Under the pieces are notes generated by a model, which did not search any database, was not told the origin of the DNA, and worked only from the letters and a program-made list of their open reading frames with translations. The translations under genes and the position numbers were made by a program. Shown here piece by piece: positions 18,781 through 31,011 of a stretch of DNA of 64,000 nucleotides. Source of the stretch: Ottelia alismoides (Eukaryota; Streptophyta; Magnoliopsida; Alismatales; Hydrocharitaceae); contig JAZKJV010011603.1 of NCBI GenBank assembly GCA_037367405.1, forward strand, positions 124,001-188,000, read 5' to 3'. The first letter of the stretch is position 1. Every line of letters begins with the position of its first letter.

Positions 18781-20797
18781 TGATAAATCCAAACAATCTC
18801 TCACTTAAAGGATGATATGTAGTATATGTAGCAGCTTCTATACTTCGATCATTATCAATAATGCTAATGTGAGTTTTTTCCTTGTCTTTTATACTTGAAG
18901 ACCAATAGAAGCTGAACATATTATTAGCTTCTCCACTATCACGGACTTTTTTTTTTTGACGGCTTGATGAACATATCAATAAGATTTTCAAATATTTAGA
19001 TCTTTTTAACCCAAATATCAATTGTTTAAAAAATGAAAGACAACTTTTTACAAAATGATTTGCACTTTGACTATCACTATATAATTTTTTTAAGGAAAAG
19101 GATGAGGTGTTGAGGAGAGGTCCCCCTAACTATCGCAAAATAGTCGACAATCTTCACTTTCATTATTCATTTCATTCATTAGACCCATCAACTATGTCAT
19201 TTCGGCACAAGCTACGGTTTCCACCACTTGTAATGCTTTTGTGGTCGATAAGGTCATTATTTTCTCTAATCTAAAGATCAAACCGACGACTCCACTCCTT
19301 AAGGTAAAGACATATATGGTCTACATAACACAATGCCAAAGGGTAAAGACGATAGAGTGTGCTTTTCATGCCATTAATATCTTCAATTTTGAGTCTTGAG
19401 TCTTGGAAACCTCGAAATGGAATATCATTGTTTTCATAATACAATGTCATGTTAACGGTACCACTCAAATATTGTAGAATCCACTTCACAACTTCCTAAT
19501 GCTCTTTGCAATAATTCATCGTGAATCTGCTCACAACTCCCACTACGTGGGAGATGTCTGGTCTAGTGCAAACCATTGTGTACATCAAACTACCAACAAC
19601 GGATTGGTAGAGTACTTTGGATGTACTCATGCTCCTCCTTCCTAGTTCCTAGTAGCTTCTTTCCCTGTTAGTAGTGGGACTAAATCCCACATCTAGTCGC
19701 TTGTGAGGGAGTACATCTCATCCTCCATGGTTAACTCCCATTGCTTCCTTATCTCACCATGTAGCGCTTCATGGAAGTATTCAGGTTCACCATTACAAGT
19801 TACTAATAAGTAATTCAAGGAAAGTGATTACCTTATATTGGGCTTGATGAACCTGGTAGAATTTTCGTAGTACCAGAGTCTGTGGATTATTCCGCGGGGT
19901 GGGTTGCACATTCTCATCCTTTGGTTGTGATGTGGTTCGTTCAAAATTTTAATCAAACTCAAAAAGTCCAGTTCTTTAGTTTTCTTTTTCTTTCTGTCCA
20001 TCCTTGTATAAAGAAGACTCATTAAAATGTAACATCAATGCTTCTGATATTCTTTGTGTTCTCCAAATCCCATAGTTTATATCCGTAGTTATCTGCACCA
20101 TAACCAAGAAATATGCATTTCCTGGATTTTGGATTAAACTTTCTTCTTTTTTCCTTACAAATAATTTTTTTATCCAAAAACATGTAAATAAGATAGTGTT
20201 ATCTCTTTTGCTATTTATGATTTTTCGGGAACTTTCCCATCTAATGCAACCAATTAACCGCGATTGATTATATATGCAATTGTATTCACTATATCAGCCC
20301 AATATCACTTGGCAGACTTGCATATATTTCCATGTTTCTTACATGCTCCAGAAGAGTCACATTCATACGTTCAGCAATACCATTCTGCATGGGCTTTCTT
20401 GGGATTATTTTTAATCTCCCAATCTCGTTCTAGGCACAGTAAGCTTCAAATGCATCATTGTAGTATTCTCCTCTATTATTCAACTTAAGACATTTTTAAC
20501 TTTAAACATGTCTCATTTTAACTAATGTCTTTAACATCTTGAAGGTCTCAAATACATCATATTTATGTTTGATAAAGTAAACCTGCAATTTTCTAGTTGC
20601 ATTATGAATAAAAGTAATAAAATAATGAGATTCGCTAAGAGATGATACCTAAGATGATCACCATACATTTGTATGTACCAGCTTCAGTCTTCCATGTTCT
20701 TATATTGTGAAACTGATCTTCTGTTTTCTTAAGATACAACATTCATAGAATTCTAAACCAACGACCCGTAATCCTACCAACTTTCCTTTTTTCAGCA
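18781..20797 (-). pseudogene. Copia D integrase, RT and RNase H remnants
   Basis: Minus-strand remnants in several frames. Bases 20170-20045 read KFNPKSRKCIFLGYG.DNYGYKLWD, the integrase C-terminal signature. Around 20420-20230 integrase reads QNGIAERMNVTLLEHVRNM. The RT C-terminal part appears at 19620-19270 as YTMVCTRPDISHVVG and EVVKWILQYLSGT. Bases 18870-18780 keep a worn RNase H end (RSIEAATY). The protease and first part of integrase are missing. Bases 19090-19260 do not match copia and may be a small unrelated insertion. Confidence 0.7.
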
Positions 20798-20958
20798 TGT
20801 GGAAAAGTGACGAGAGAATACAATAAGATGTTTATTCAAGAGGTCTAGGGGGCCTTATATAGGATTAAATCATAGAGAGCTTAAAGAGATAAAACACATA
20901 AATACCACTATGGGGTGACAATAGAATATAAGAACGTAATCTACTATAATCTCTAGCA
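20798..20958 (-). repeat. Copia B 3' LTR
   Basis: On the minus strand it runs TGCTAGAGATTATAG...CACTTTTCCACA, 161 bp, with TATA at about 20862-20853 (CCTATATAAGG). The minus-strand polypurine tract GAGGGGGAG lies at 20967-20959. A related LTR occurs at 39272-39443. Confidence 0.75.
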
Positions 20959-22571
20959 CTCCCCCTCGAGTTGGAGCATATCCATCAATCACGCCCAACT
21001 TGGAAGCTATCTAGGAAAGGCGCTTCTTTGCTAAGGCCTTTGTAAATATGTATGCAAGCTGAAGATCTTTCGAGATGTGTGGTGTAGCAATATGTATGCA
21101 AGCTGAAGATCTCATACAACATCACGTAAAATTGCAGTCAATCTCAATGTGTTTGGTTCTCTCATGGAACACAGGATTTGTAGCAATGTAAATAGCACAT
21201 TTGTTATCACAGTATATAGGAACATGAGTGGTGATAGCAACACTGAGTTCTTGCAAAAAAGTCAGTAGCAAAGTAACTTCACATGTAGTCTGGGCCATTG
21301 CCATGTATTATGTCTATGCACTGGATCGGGAGACTACCGTCTGCTTCTTGTTCCTCCAACTAACATGGTTTCCTCCTACCATCATAGCATAGCCCATGCG
21401 ACAATCCTCATGTGAGCTTGCATAATCATCATCGACATATGCAGCGACATTAGTGTATCCATTTGCCCCATAGAAGAGGCCACGTCCAGGTGATTCCATC
21501 AGGACGTGAAGGATCCGAAGAACGCCCTACCAATGGTTGTAACAAGGTTTCTCCATGCATTGGATAGCTCTGCTCACATCATAGGATATGTCTGGCCTAG
21601 TAACAGTAAGATACAAAAGTTTTCCAATCAGGCTCTTGTATCGTGTAGAGTCTTCAAAGACAGGATCAATGGAGGTAGAGTGTTTCCTTGATTTTGCATG
21701 AATGCAAGAGGGTTTGCACCCAAGTAACCATGCCTCAATCAGTATACCTAAGCAGTACTTTCTCTGTGACATATGGAGTCCCTTCTTGGTGCGTAAAACT
21801 TTTATGCCCAAAAAATACCGAAGTTGCCCCAGATCCTTGGTGACAAAGACCTTTTAAAAAAAGCCTTGGTCGTTAGCACCCCTTTATCATCGTCACCTGT
21901 AACAACCATATCATTCACATATACATCAAGTATAATGGTACCCGTTGACCATTTTCTGACAAAAACAGAGTAGTCGAATGTAGTTCTCTGAAAACTCCGA
22001 GTGTTGATCTCTGTACTTAGTCTATCAAACCATGCTCTCGGATTTTGCTTCAAACCATAGATTGCTTTGCGAAGTCGATACACATACTCCTCCTCAACTT
22101 CGTAACCTGGAGATTGCATCATGTAAACTTCCTCTTTGAGATCGCTATATAGAAAAGCATTCTTGAAATCCAATTGAAAAATAGGCTTGTTCACGGCTAC
22201 ATAGAGGATAGTCCATATAGATCACATCCTTGCAACATGAGAAAGTGTCTCGAAGTAGTCAACTCCATATGTCTGTGTAAAGCCTTTCGCCATAAATCTT
22301 GCTTTCAACATGTCAATAGAGCTATTTGGAGACTGCTTCGTAGTGAAGACCCATCTGTAGGCAATGTATTTAGTTCTCCGGGGAAACTGTACAAGATGCC
22401 GTGTCCTTCTTGAATTGAGAGCGACTATTTCTTCATTCATTGCCTTTCTCCATCCAGAATCCTGCAGTGCACAATGATGGTGTCTTGGAACAGAAATTGT
22501 CATAAGAGCATATGCATATCTTTTGTCCGAACATGATAAGCTATCAGTGGATGTGAAATGAGACAAAGTTG
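20959..22571 (-). pseudogene. Copia B reverse transcriptase and RNase H (5' part missing)
   Basis: Minus-strand pol fragment. RT starts near 22460 (WRKAMNEEIVALNSRRT), continues with FTQTYGVDYFETLSHVARM, then FQLDFKNAFLYSDLKEEVYMMQ and RLRKAIYGLKQNPRAWFDRL. The active-site box reads YVNDMVVTGDDD, with Asn in place of the first catalytic Asp of YVDD. RNase H follows with AYVDDDYASSHEDCRMGY and HERTKHIEIDC. It relates most closely to Copia C. The 5' LTR, gag and integrase are absent and the sequence joins an RTE at 22571/22572. Confidence 0.85.
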
Positions 22572-22688
22572 AACCTTGATGCAGACCAATACCGATGTCA
22601 AAATAGTCAGTCTTCCAATACTGGATCCTTACACAAGAGGAAGCTCTAACATACATATCCTTTGTGAGGTTAATGTAAAAGACATGTA

Positions 22689-22693
22689 CTTAT
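22689..22693. repeat. Copia-2 target-site duplication, left copy
   Basis: CTTAT precedes the 5' LTR and is repeated exactly after the 3' LTR at 27735-27739. It splits an RTE reading frame at the same point on both sides. Confidence 0.9.
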
Positions 22694-22841
22694 TATAGAG
22701 AGTATTATTATTATATGTCATGTACCTTTTAGTATTTTCTTATTGTTCTCTGGACTACTATGTATTTTACCCATTAGGCCTCTCCCTATATAAGAGAGGC
22801 TAGGGTTCTCTTGAATAACAAGTTGCTCAATTCCTCCAACA
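22694..22841 (+). repeat. Copia-2 5' LTR
   Basis: It starts TATAGAGAG (the TG has become TA) and ends TCCTCCAACA. A TATA box lies in CTCCCTATATAAGAGAGGC. It is 148 bp against 147 bp for the 3' copy. Confidence 0.9.
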
Positions 22842-23333
22842 TGATATCAGAGCCGAAACCCTAGGCGTGTCCCACCCGCCACCTGCCGCCTCCCACCACC
22901 CCCCCTGCCTCCTCTCGCCGGTCCCCTTCTCTCGTCGGCCCCCTCCTCTCGTCGGTTCCGCCTCTCGTCGGTCCCCAGCCCGGCCTCCTCTCATCGGTCA
23001 CCAGCCCGGCTCCCAGCCCCCGCATCGGGATCCCGTCTCCGTCAGCCACGCCACACCGGGATCCCTTCACCGCCGTGCCCTAGCCTAGCCCCAGTCCCGC
23101 TCCGGGATCTCGCATCCGCCTTCAACTTCGATCGTACCCTAGTCGACTACCGGCCCCCGCCCTAGCCGTTACCGCTGCGCCTCCCGTTGGCTTGATCGTA
23201 GCCCGCTCGTCCTTCGGATCTATGGATTTGGGTGCGTAACATCTACATACGCACTCAAATCCTATGCAGCCTCTGTAGACATTTGTCACTCTGTCTACAA
23301 ACTCTAGTTCTTCACTTCTTCTCCAGCGGTGAT

Positions 23334-24245
23334 ATGTCAGAATCCAAGGTGGATATGCCCTCCATAGGCGCGTTCATAGGTCCCACGCCAATAGTGAAGA
23401 TGGATGGTTCGAACTACGAGCTCTGGGCGATGCAGTTCATGAGCCTCATGAAGTCAAATGGTAAGAAGCACATTCTTACCGAGGATGAGCCGGTAGAGAA
23501 GACAGGGATTTATGTCTCATGGGAGGCTGATGATTCGTATGCCAAGGTTTGGCTGTCAGGCACACTGTCAATAGAGATTGCCAATGATGTCCTCCATCAG
23601 CCCACTGCCAAGGCGATGTGTGATATTCTGGCTGCAACATATTCACAAGTGCAGAATGAGACCAAGATGTTACAGCTTCAGCATGATATATTCACGATGA
23701 AGCAGAACGGCAGACCACTTCACTCCTTGTAGACGTCCCTGAGAGGGATGTTTGAGAAGCTATACAGTACCATTCCACTCACAGCAACCCCTGAGCAGCC
23801 GAAGACGTTTCGAAATGCCACCATGGTGGGCGTTCTACTTGCAGCCCTAGACCCTGAGTACGAGGCTGCTCGCTCTCGGATTTTGGCCGATGCAGTTATT
23901 CCTCCAATGGAGGATGTTTACCGGAGGCTCAGTCGCATATCAGTGCCTTCCAGCTCATCTACTCCACCCCCATCGACGATGGCAGTATCGCGTGGGAGAG
24001 GTGGTCAGTCTTCTGGTCATGGACATGGACGTAGAGGTGGTAGGGGTGGTCGCTTTCGTCACCCTTGTTCGTATTGTCACCGCACAGGCCACTTGAAGGA
24101 TACATGCTACTCTAAGCATGGGTTCCCAGCATCGGCACGTGTAGCCGAGCATGTTCTGCCCCAATCAGCATCCAATGCAGACAACCATTTTGAGGAGCTT
24201 GTGGCGTGTTTACGTGATATTATGCCACAATCTTCTGCTGATTAA
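23334..24245 (+). pseudogene. Copia-2 gag with internal stop
   Basis: The ATG at 23334 starts MSESKVDMPSIGAFIGP in the frame that continues to 24245. A TAG at 23730-23732 replaces the Tyr codon present in Copia-1 gag. After it the frame runs on with FEKLYSTIPLTATPEQ, a Gly/Arg-rich zone and a zinc knuckle (CSYCHRTGHLKDTC). It ends at TAA 24243-24245. The leader upstream is C-rich like that of Copia-1. Confidence 0.85.
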
Positions 24246-27200
24246 TCTGATGGACCTTCTGATGTTGCTGCCTCTGCCAGTTCTCCGGTTGTCGCTAGTA
24301 CCTCAGGTAGTGCTACTGCATTTACGTCTTGTCATGATAATCTGATTGGATTATAGATTATGGTGCCACACATCACATCTGTCGAGATCGAGAGAGACTT
24401 GAGTCCTACAGGGACATTCCCCATGGCCCTTCAGTACAGATCGCAGATGGTACCCATTCCCCCCTTGTTGAACAGGGGGAGGTCGTTCTATCTTCTTCCA
24501 TGCATCTACAGAATGTTATGCATGCTCCAGAGTTCTCCATGAATCTGTTGTCTATTAGTCAGATTACGAAGGATTTGCACTGTCGTGCTATATTTGACCC
24601 CTCTTCTCTTATTTTTCAGGACATAAACGGGCAGGGTGATTGGATGTGGCTTTGAGCAGAATGGTCTGTATCGGCTGGTCCGAAATTCCTATGCTGGCGT
24701 CTCTTCTTATTCTGCCGGACCAGTATCTCCGTACATTTGGCATCTTCGCTTTGGTCATCTCCCGCTCCAGAAAATGCGACGCCTTCTTCCTCAGATTTCT
24801 CCCAGTTCTTCCTTTCGTTGTGAAGCATGTCAGTTGGGAAAGCATCATAGGTCCAGCTTTCCTAGTCGTCAGAGTCGGAGCAGTTGCTCCCCGTTCGAGT
24901 TATTTCATATTGATATTTGGGGTCCGAGTCGTGTTCCCGATCATCAGGGACACAGGTTCTATCTAGTTGTAGTGGATGATTTCTCTCGTCTATCTTGGGT
25001 CTTTCTTTTAAAGAATAAATCTGAAGCAGGAGATGTGATTAAAAATTTGATTAATGAAGTGCAGAATGTTTTTTCCTCTACTGTCAAATATGTTCGTACA
25101 GATAATGCTATGGAATTCTGCACACAGTCTCTCTCTCAGTTTCTCTCGTCAAAGGGCATTATTCACCAAACTACTTGTGCTTACACATCTCAGCAGAATG
25201 GTGTTGCAGAAAGAAAGCACCGTCACCTTCTTGACATTACTCGAACTCTTCTTATTCAGAGTTGTGCTCCTATCTCTTTCTGGGGGGATGCTGTTCTTAC
25301 AGCTTGTTACCTGGTCAATCGTATGACGTCATCTGTCCTAGGTGAGAAAGTTCCTATGTCTATCATTTTTCCTGATAAGGAATTATTCTCGCTTACTCCT
25401 CGTGTCTTCGGTACTGTTGCCTTTGTTCATCGTCTCACTCCAGGACTTGACAAACTCTCTCCTAGAGCTGGCAAGTGTGCCTTTGTCGTTTACTCTCGGA
25501 CTCAGAAGGGCTATCGTTGTTATGACCCCATAAACAAGAAGTACTTTGTCAGTGTTGATGTCACGTTCTTCGAGTATGTTATTTATTTCTCTCATGCAGA
25601 TGACAGGCTGGTACCATCCACTACCAATGATGATTTCTATGTCCCTCCACCTCCTAGTTGGGGTTCAACTGAGCCTACTCCTGCACCAGTTACTACGCCA
25701 TCTTCAACACCACCACCTCCGCCACCACCACCTCCACAACCTCCTATTCCACCTTTACCAAAATTCTATACTCGTCGGTCAGGTCCTGCTCAGGCTACAC
25801 GTCCGACATCCATCACGCCTCAGGCATATTTTGATGACATTACTAATGACGGGTTAGATATGGTACATGTGCAGGATTCTTCATTGCAGGAGGAGATTAC
25901 ACCATCCAGTACAGTGGACGATGACCTAGATATTCCTATTGCTATCCGGAAGCAAAAGAGGACGTGTGCATCTTATCCCTTTGCTTCTCAGGTGTCTTTT
26001 CATCGCCTCACAGGCGACTTTCAGAGATTTGATGCAGCTTTGTCGTCCGTGGACATACCACGGACCTATCAGGAAGCTATGAAGATTGATTTCTGGAGAA
26101 TGGCTAAGGAAGACGAGATACGGGCCTTACATTCTCGTGGCACATGGAGCTTGGTTACTGCTCCTCCTGATGCGTCCATTGTTAGCTGTAAATGGGTATT
26201 CATAGTTAAATACCACGCAGATGGCAGTATAGATCGATACAAGGCTTGGTTGGTCGCTCGAGGTTTCATACAAACCTGTGGTGTGGACTATATGGATACA
26301 TTTTCTCCGGTGGCTCGTCATTCTACCCTTCGCATACTCCTATCAGTTGCAGTGGTACGTGACTGGACTATATCTCAACTTGATGTCAAGAATGCATTCT
26401 TGTATGGAGATTTGCAGGAGGAAGTCTACATGTAGCAGCCACCAGGGTTTACTGCTGAGGGGGAGAAGCATATGGTGTGTAGACTTCACAAGGCAATTTA
26501 TGGCATTAAACAATGCCCAAGGACGTGGTTCCAGAAACTTTCCCATCTGATTGAACGACATGGGTTCAAGAGATCGAATGCAGACCACTCATTGTTTATT
26601 CAGAAGTCTTCTACAGGTACGGTTGTCATCATGGTCTATGTCGATGATATTCTGGTTACAGGAGATGATGTTCAGGGAATAGAGAGGGCAAAAGCGTTCC
26701 TAGGTCGTCAGTTCATCACGAAGGACCTTGGAACCCTAAGATACTTTCTGGGGTTGGAGTTCGCCAGGAATGCACAGGGTCTAGTGATGACCCAAAGGAA
26801 GTACATTACAGATTTCTTGACTGAAACAAGCATGGCTGAATGCAGACCATCGAGTATTCCCATGGATCCAAGCATGAAGCTGTATGATGATGACACTGCT
26901 GAAGTAGACAAGAGGAAATATAGAGAAATGGTGGGTAAGCTCCTTTATATTACCACAACTCGACCTGATATTGCCTTTGCAGTAAGCCGGGTGAGTCAAT
27001 TTATGGAGCAGCCAAGACAAGTTCATATGGATGCCATATACATGATACTGAGGTATCTGAAGTCTTCTCCAAGTTCAGGGTTGCTATTCCGAAAGGGCAC
27101 AGATTTTAGCATGTGCAGATGCTGATTATGCAGGATGCTCTAAGGATAGAAAGCAACCTCAGGATTTGCCATTTTTGTTGGGAGCTCTTTGGTCTCTTGG

Positions 27201-27537
27201 AAAAGCAAAAGCAAACCGTTGTCGCAAGATCCAGTGCAGAATCTGAATATAGGGCCATGGCGCAAGCAAGCACGGAGATGATGTGGGTTCGATCTGTGCT
27301 AGAGGATCTACATGTAGCTGTACCTTTACCTATGCAGCTTCAATGTGACAATCAGGCAACATTGTTTATTGCCAACAATCCAACACTCCATGAGAGAACA
27401 AAGCATATTGAAGTTGACTGTCACTACACTAGAGACTTGATCTAGAGAGGCTTGATATCTACATCTCATGTGAGCTCAAGGGATCAGACTGCTGACATAC
27501 TCACCAAGCCGTTGCTCAGAGGACCCTTCCAGAGATG
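24246..27537 (+). pseudogene. Copia-2 pol (protease to RNase H), broken
   Basis: The protease motif near 24356 has Tyr in the Ser position (GAT TAT GGT), and a one-base loss precedes it. A two-base loss near 24624 restores the frame, which then runs open to 26435 through integrase (VRTDNAMEF, NGVAERKHRHLL) and into RT. A TAG at 26433-26435 stands where Copia-1 has CAG. RT continues in frame to about 27105 with YVDDILVTGDD. A deletion there shifts frame again, and RNase H (SSAESEYRAMAQ) follows, with a TAG at 27443-27445. It cannot make a full polyprotein. Confidence 0.88.
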
Positions 27538-27587
27538 CTCTTCCAAGCTGAGCATGATCGACATCTATGCTCCACCTTGAGGGGGAG

Positions 27588-27734
27588 TGTAGAGAGTATT
27601 ATTATTATATGTCATGTACCTTTTAGTATTTTCTTATTGTTCTCTGGACTACCATGTATTTTACCCATTAGGCCTTCCATATATAAGAGAGGCTAGGATT
27701 CCCTTGAATAACAAGTTGCTCATTTCCTCCAACA
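27588..27734 (+). repeat. Copia-2 3' LTR
   Basis: It begins TGTAGAGAGT directly after the polypurine tract GAGGGGGAG (27579-27587) and ends CTCCAACA. The CTTAT duplication follows. Confidence 0.95.
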
Positions 27735-29763
27735 CTTATCTCTTCTCAAAAACTCTCCACAATATCTCTCATGGGACGGAATCATAAGCCTTCTCCAAAT
27801 GAATAAAAATCACATGGAGGTTCTTCCTTTTAGCTCTAATTGTTCTCTTCAGCAAGTGGATGGCATCAATAGTTGAGCGACCTGACATGAATCCGGATCG
27901 GTTTCCTTTACTTTGGAAACTTGCCCCAACCTTCTTTCGATCACATATTCTCAACTTTTCATAATATGACTCATCAGCTTGATACCTCTATAATTCAAAC
28001 AATTTTGAATGTCTCCTTTATTCTTATAAAGAGGTACCACGATGTTAATCCTCCATTCTTCAGACATTTTCTTGCTTCGCCAAATAACATTGAATAATAA
28101 TGTAAGCCAAGTCAAACTACACTTACCTAGAACTCTCCATACTTCTATAAGAATGTTATCAAGTCATATACCTTTTCCCATGTTTCATAACCTTCAAAGC
28201 CTCCTCTACTTCATTTGTATTCGTTTATAGCTTGCATCATTCAAGTAATTTTCACTACTATCTAGATCTCCCAAAGTGATCGCTCTATTTCCTTCCACAG
28301 TGAAAAGCTTACGGAAATACTTCTTCCATCTAGTCTCTATATCCTTCTGAGTAACAAGCACGTGTCCTTTGTCATCCTTAATGCATCTCACTTGAGAAAG
28401 ATCTTTGGTCTTTCTTTCTTTTGCTTTGGTCAATCTGAATATATCCTTCTGACCCTCTTTAAAGTCAAGATTTTTGTACAAAACTCCATAAGCTTTTGAC
28501 TTAGCTTTGCTTAGAACCTTCTTTGCTCACTTCTTCGCTATTTTGTAGTTTGTGACAGTTTCCTATGTTCTATCCTTAAACATAGCTTGAAAGCATGCTC
28601 TTTTAATTTTGAGCTTCTCTTGCACTCCTCTACTCCACCACTTAGCTTCCTTTTAGCCGGAAAACCCTCCCTTTGACTTGCCTAGCATTTCTTTGGCTAC
28701 CCTTCGGATACAAGGTGTTATCGCTACCCACATCTCGTTTGCAGTTCTATTACAATCCCAAGATAAGTCTTCTAAAACCTTCTCCCAGAAGTTTGATTAC
28801 TTCAATTGAAGATTTCACCATCTTGTTCTAGTAATCTTAGAAACCCTCCTTTTCTTACCAGCCATTTTATTTGAACATTCATGACTAACAAATGATGTTG
28901 AGTTGTCAAACCCTCTCTAGAGATTACTTTGCAGTCTTTATAACACAACCAATCTCTTTTCCTCAATGCAAAGTAATCTATCTGTGTTCTAGTCAAACTA
29001 CTCTTACAAGTAATTAAATACTTCTCCCTCTTCTTGAAGAGAGTGTTTGCTAAGAAAAGTTCATAAACCGTTACAAAATCCATAAACCGTTACTTTTCCC
29101 TCTTCATTTCTGTCTCCGAAGCCATGACCTCCATGAACACCGGCATGCCCTGAGGCATCATTTCCCATATGTCCATTAAGATCTCTACTTAGGCAAATCA
29201 TCTCTCTTTGTGAGATTTCTTACATAATCTTATCCAAATCTTCCCAAAAAACTTGTTAAATCATTTCATCTAAACCATTTGTGATGCATAAATTATGATG
29301 ATATTCAGAATTTCTTCTTCAAGCACCAATTTCAAAAAAATAATCTGATCCCCGATTCTTTAAGCCTTAACAACAGTATCCTTTAAATCATTATGAACAA
29401 CCACTCCAACACCATATCTGCCTTTATCTTTTCAACATGGATCTAAGCAAATATATAGATTTCGTTGGGTCGTTCTCTACTTACGACGCGTTGCATCGCT
29501 CGAATGCAATGAAAAATAGGCAAGGGGCGCTACATCGCAGCCTAGATGTAGTTCAAAATTTGCAAGGGTTCTCGCATGAGGAACGCATGCAGGTAATTAA
29601 GCTAGTTCCGCTGCATCACCGCCCGGATGCAGTCCAAAATTTACAAGGGTTCTTGCATAATGGACGCATATGAGTAAAGAAGTTAGTCCAAAAGAGATTG
29701 CAAAGGAAGTTGCAGATTGGTTGTTGGAATGTTGGCACTTTAACTAGAAAATTGATATAGATA

Positions 29764-30255
29764 GTGGATACGATGGAAAAAAGAAAGATTCATATATTAT
29801 GTCTTCAAGAGACTAAATGGGTTGGAGAGAAAGCAAGGGAGATCGAGAAGACATGCTTTAAACTTCAGTATTCAGGTAAAGATAAGGGTAGAAATGGTGT
29901 TGGAGTGGTTGTTCATAAGGATTTGAAGGATTGTGCGGTTGAGGTGCAAAGATTCGGGGATCGGATTATTTTGCTAAAATTGGTGCTTGAAGAAGAAATT
30001 CTGAATATCATCTCAGTTTATGCACTGCAAATTGGTTTAGATGAAATGACTAAACAAGCTTTTTGGGAGGATCTGGACAAGATTTTACAAGGATTCCCAC
30101 AAAAAGAGATGATTTGCATAGGCAGAGATCTTAATGGACATGTGGGAAAAGATGTTTCAGGGTATGCTAGTGTTCATGGAGGACATGGTTTTGGGGATAG
30201 AAAAGAAGAGAGAAAAGTCATTCTGGATTTTTTAACGGCATATGATCTTTTCATA
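29764..30255 (+). pseudogene. RTE-c/e apurinic-type endonuclease, N-terminal part
   Basis: It encodes the exonuclease-endonuclease-phosphatase domain that nicks target DNA for RTE retrotransposition. The motif LCLQETKWV carries the metal-binding Glu, and the ICIGRDLNGHVG motif carries the Asp/Asn pair (family form GDLNGHVG; here the first Gly is Arg). The frame is open until the RTE-d insertion point, after which 30256-30288 is read from the newcomer's leader. Confidence 0.75.
30240..30255. repeat. RTE-d target-site duplication, left copy
   Basis: ATATGATCTTTTCATA is repeated exactly at 33680-33695, immediately after the TTG tail of RTE-d. Confidence 0.92.
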
Positions 30256-30676
30256 AACTCAGCCATGGCCGGTCCCAAGCCCGAGTAAATGAGGAGGGTT
30301 GCATTAGGTAGTCAATAGCCAGTGTAAAACAGTCGGAGACAACTTCTTAAATAATATTTTAAAAAAATATTATTTAGGATATTGCCTCATGACAGTCCAA
30401 CATGGATTTAAGCAAATATACAGATTTCGTTGAGGCATTCCCCTTTTGAAACGTGTTGCATCGCCCGAATGCAATGAAAAATTGGCAAAGGCCGCTACAT
30501 CGCAGTCTGGATGTAGTTCAAAATTTGCAAGGGTTCTCGCATGAGGAACGCATGCGAGTAATTAAGCTAGTTCCGATGCATCTCCGCCCGGATGCAGTCC
30601 AAAATTTACAAGGGTTCTCGCATAATGGACGCAAGCGAGTAAAGAAGTTAGTCCAAAAGAGATTGCAATGGAAGTT

Positions 30677-30806
30677 TTTTTTTTAGGCTCAAGAAAGGGG
30701 GACACACGCGAAGGTGTTCACCCCAATGCATTAAAAAGAGGAAGAAATACTTACAAGGGGGAATGGAAGAGCAGAAAAAACAAAACAAGGTACAGGGGGT
30801 AAACAA
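30677..30806 (-). mobile_element. 130-bp poly(A)-tailed retroposed fragment
   Basis: It is flanked by the 12-bp duplication GCAATGGAAGTT (30665-30676 and 30807-30818). On the minus strand it ends in a run of A (TTTTTTTT at 30677-30684 on plus). The duplication size and A-tail are the marks of LINE-mediated retroposition. It may be the 3' end of an L1-type LINE or a SINE. I recognise no coding sequence. Confidence 0.75.
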
Positions 30807-31011
30807 GCAATGGAAGTTGCGGGTTGGTAGTTGGAATATTGGCACTTTGACTGGAAAATCGATGGAGATAGTGGATACGATGGAAAGAAGGAAGATTCAT
30901 ATACTATATCTTTAAGAGACTAAATGGGTTGGAGAGAAAGCAAGGGAGATCGAGAAGACATGCTTTAAACTTTGGTATTCAGGTAAAGATAAGGGTAGAA
31001 ACAGTGTTGGA

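Larger units (their letters stand above)
22694..27734 (+). mobile_element. Copia-2: full-length Ty1/copia retrotransposon
   Basis: A 5041-bp element with LTRs of 148 bp (22694-22841) and 147 bp (27588-27734), a primer-binding site (TGATATCAGAGCC, one change from consensus, 22842-22854), gag, protease, integrase, RT, RNase H and a polypurine tract. The flanking CTTAT duplication is perfect. Protein order and sequence match Copia-1 closely. I count roughly 7-8 LTR differences (about 5%), more than Copia-1, so it is probably the older insertion. It lies inside RTE-b/f. Confidence 0.95.

Noticed and set aside
24609..24848. Minus frames opposite Copia-2 integrase
   Set aside because: Antisense shadows of the pol ORF.
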